A stretch of 7,117 bases of DNA from NCBI GenBank assembly GCA_039936115.1, contig JBDTIZ010000228.1, positions 1 to 7,117 of the forward strand, read 5' to 3'. This document shows positions 5,651 to 7,117 of this stretch, in pieces; position 1 is the first letter of the stretch, and every line of letters begins with the position of its first letter. The notes beneath the pieces are model-generated. The model saw only the letters and a list, made by a program, of their open reading frames with translations, searched no databases and was not told where the DNA came from. Origin of the DNA: DATIJJ01 sp039936115 (GTDB taxonomy: Bacteria; Pseudomonadota; Gammaproteobacteria; DSM-16500). Position numbers and translations under genes: made by a program.

Positions 5651-6937
5651 TTATTTTCGATCAGTCACGGAAATAAAATCCCTTTCTGTTGCGCCCGTAT
5701 AAAGTTGTCTTGGACGGCTTAAACGATAAGGACTACTGATCATTTCATTCCAATGCGCAATCCAGCCTGTTGTTCTGGCCAAAGCAAAAATCACGGTAAA
5801 CATATTAGCCGGAATACCAATCGCACTTAATGTAATACCTGAATAGAAGTCGACGTTTGGATAAAGTTTTCTTTCTACAAAATATTCATCTTCTAATGCG
5901 ATTCTTTCTAATTCCATTGCAATTTTGAAAAGGGGATCATTATGTGCGCCAACAGCATCCAATACTTCATGACACGTTTCACGCATTACTGTAGCGCGCG
6001 GATCATAATTTTTATACACGCGATGACCAAAACCCATTAAACGGAATTTATCATTGGGATCTTTTGCTCGAGCAATAAATTGAGGAATACGACTCACATC
6101 ACCAATTTCATGCAACATATTTAAAGCGGCTTCGTTAGCGCCACCGTGTGCGGGCCCCCAAAGTGCAGCGATACCTGATGAAATACAGGCGAATGGATTG
6201 GCGCCGGTAGAACCTGCAAGACGAACAGTTGAGGTTGAAGCATTTTGTTCGTGATCGGCATGCAAGATAAAAATACGGTCTAATGCTCTCACTAAAATGG
6301 GATTCGGCGTATATTCCTCACACGGCGTGCCAAACATCATATGCAGAAAATTTTCTGCATATGACATTTTATTTTGTGGCGGCATAAATGGTTGGCCAAT
6401 CGAATATTTGTGACACATAGCCGCAATCGTCGGCATTTTGGCGATTAACCGGAGTGCTGAAATCTGGCGATGTTCGGGATTTTTTATGTCTAAGGTATCA
6501 TGATAAAAAGCTGATAACGCACCGACAACGCCCACCATAACAGCCATAGGATGCGCATCACGACGAAACCCATTAAAAAAGTTACGAATTTGTTCATGCA
6601 CCATAGTATGGCGATTGATTGATTTCTGAAAGTCTACGTATTGGTCAGCATCTGGCAGTTCACCATTCAGTAGTAAGTAACAGACTTCAAGAAAATTGGA
6701 TTTCAGGGCGAGTTGATCGATTGGATACCCGCGATAAAGCAGAATACCTTTGTCCCCATCAATAAAAGTGATTTTGGATTCACACGCGGCGGTTGAAACA
6801 AACCCTGGATCATAAGTGAAATAGTCGCTTTTTACTAAAGTGCTCACATCGATCACTTCAGGACCTAATGTTCCTGTTAGTACATCCAGCTCAATTTCCT
6901 TACCTTCAATAGTAAGTTTTGCTTTTTTGCCAGCCAT
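5651..6937 (-). CDS. gltA: Citrate synthase, type II hexameric
   Basis: GltA condenses oxaloacetate and acetyl-CoA to citrate, the first step of the TCA cycle, in the cytoplasm. With the start at 6937 the product has 428 residues, matching the E. coli type II enzyme (427). The small N-terminal beta domain of this class is present (about 1-50), followed by the family block ACESKITFIDGDKGILLYRG (51-70). Catalytic residues by motif are H264 in GPAHGGAN, H305 in GFGHRVYKN and D363 in NVDFYSG. RIFILHADHEQNAST (221-235) and RPRQLYTG (408-415) are also diagnostic. C206 (GTPCEEY) occupies the position of the reactive cysteine linked to NADH inhibition in E. coli, so NADH control is plausible. The start is set by AGGGAG 6 nt upstream; an ATG at 6964 would lie upstream of the predicted transcription start. 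The next gene downstream is the helical repeat protein rather than TCA-cycle genes. Confidence 0.97.
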   Translation of the reverse strand: MAGKKAKLTIEGKEIELDVLTGTLGPEVIDVSTLVKSDYFTYDPGFVSTAACESKITFIDGDKGILLYRGYPIDQLALKSNFLEVCYLLLNGELPDADQYVDFQKSINRHTMVHEQIRNFFNGFRRDAHPMAVMVGVVGALSAFYHDTLDIKNPEHRQISALRLIAKMPTIAAMCHKYSIGQPFMPPQNKMSYAENFLHMMFGTPCEEYTPNPILVRALDRIFILHADHEQNASTSTVRLAGSTGANPFACISSGIAALWGPAHGGANEAALNMLHEIGDVSRIPQFIARAKDPNDKFRLMGFGHRVYKNYDPRATVMRETCHEVLDAVGAHNDPLFKIAMELERIALEDEYFVERKLYPNVDFYSGITLSAIGIPANMFTVIFALARTTGWIAHWNEMISSPYRLSRPRQLYTGATERDFISVTDRK

Positions 6938-6943
6938 ATGCGT

Positions 6944-6949
6944 CTCCCT
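6944..6949 (-). promoter_or_regulatory. Ribosome binding site that fixes the gltA start
   Basis: The minus strand reads AGGGAG six nucleotides before the ATG at 6937. No comparable site precedes the in-frame upstream ATG codons at 6964 and 6961. Confidence 0.8.
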
Positions 6950-6963
6950 GTTAATTGGCATCA

Positions 6964-6992
6964 ACTATAAGAAGTCGCATGGGTATTGTCAA
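6964..6992 (-). promoter_or_regulatory. gltA promoter, near-perfect sigma70
   Basis: On the minus strand a perfect TTGACA (6992-6987) is followed after exactly 17 nt by TATAGT (6969-6964), a five-of-six -10 box. The predicted start near 6957 gives a leader of about 20 nt. It is the strongest promoter pattern in the window and would also drive the downstream repeat-protein gene. Confidence 0.85.
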
Positions 6993-6998
6993 ATAACC

Positions 6999-7015
6999 AA
7001 TGGTGGCAAATGGTG
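6999..7015 (-). promoter_or_regulatory. Direct repeat just upstream of the gltA -35, possible regulator site
   Basis: CACCATT occurs twice on the minus strand (7015-7009 and 7005-6999), with repeat starts 10 bp apart, one helical turn. The pair lies at about -42 to -58 relative to the predicted start, a place where activators often bind. No regulator can be named from the sequence. Chance is a real alternative for a 7-bp motif. Confidence 0.35.
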
Positions 7016-7097
7016 TGGGTAGGCGAATTGTTTCTCGCAAGCAGATATATCTATTCTATAATTTCTATGCGTGCGCGAGAAGTCTATGCCCATTTGA

Positions 7098-7117
7098 CTG
7101 GATACCGCGGACAAGCC
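7098..7117. repeat. Left part of a second palindromic intergenic repeat, cut by window edge
   Basis: The last 20 bases, CTGGATACCGCGGACAAGCC, look like the first half of a palindrome whose second half would read GCGGTATGAC just outside the window. I recall similar units, GGATaCCGcGGaCAAGCC and its complement, as abundant intergenic repeats in several intracellular bacteria. Only half is visible, so the call rests on that resemblance. Its sequence is unrelated to the repeat at 1-83 and 3816-3841. Confidence 0.5.

Noticed and set aside
6938..6964. Nine-residue N-terminal extension of GltA
   Set aside because: It starts upstream of the predicted transcription start and has no ribosome site; the start at 6937 gives the normal family length.
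7070..7117. tRNA or other structured RNA at the right edge
   Set aside because: No cloverleaf arms or conserved tRNA loop sequences are visible; the palindromic repeat explains the GC-rich end better.

Overview
The window reads as an ordinary chromosomal segment of an AT-rich gammaproteobacterium. I infer the order Legionellales (a Coxiella/Legionella-like, probably host-associated lineage) from the type II GltA, which matches my memory of the Coxiella enzyme closely, from a Sel1/TPR-like protein of the kind common in that order, and from the palindromic intergenic repeats. No 16S or other decisive marker is present, so the placement is an inference.

Layout, left to right: an inverted pair of palindromic repeats (1-83); glpD on the minus strand (101-1585); a 72-bp divergent promoter region; glpK on the plus strand (1658-3139); a strong extended -10 promoter just after the glpK stop; a small outer-membrane beta-barrel gene (3212-3811); a third copy of the same palindrome, which here has the form of an intrinsic terminator (3820-3846); a convergent 579-aa repeat-protein gene of unknown function (3906-5645, minus) lying 5 bp downstream of gltA (5651-6937, minus); the gltA promoter with near-consensus boxes (6964-6992); and, at the right edge, the start of what looks like a second, unrelated palindromic repeat. 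No gene-free stretch exceeds 300 bases; the longest, 6938-7117, holds the gltA promoter and this partial repeat.

GlpK phosphorylates glycerol to glycerol-3-phosphate. GlpD oxidises that at the membrane to dihydroxyacetone phosphate and passes electrons to quinone, so the divergent pair is a complete glycerol-to-glycolysis entry module. No glpF or glpR is visible. GltA commits acetyl-CoA to the TCA cycle. The beta-barrel and the repeat protein have no visible metabolic link to their neighbours.

I do not see a new defence, mobile or secretion system. The items most worth checking are the repeat-protein gene coupled to gltA, the palindromic repeats placed at gene ends, the barrel without an OmpA domain, and the regulatory details of the glp and gltA promoters.
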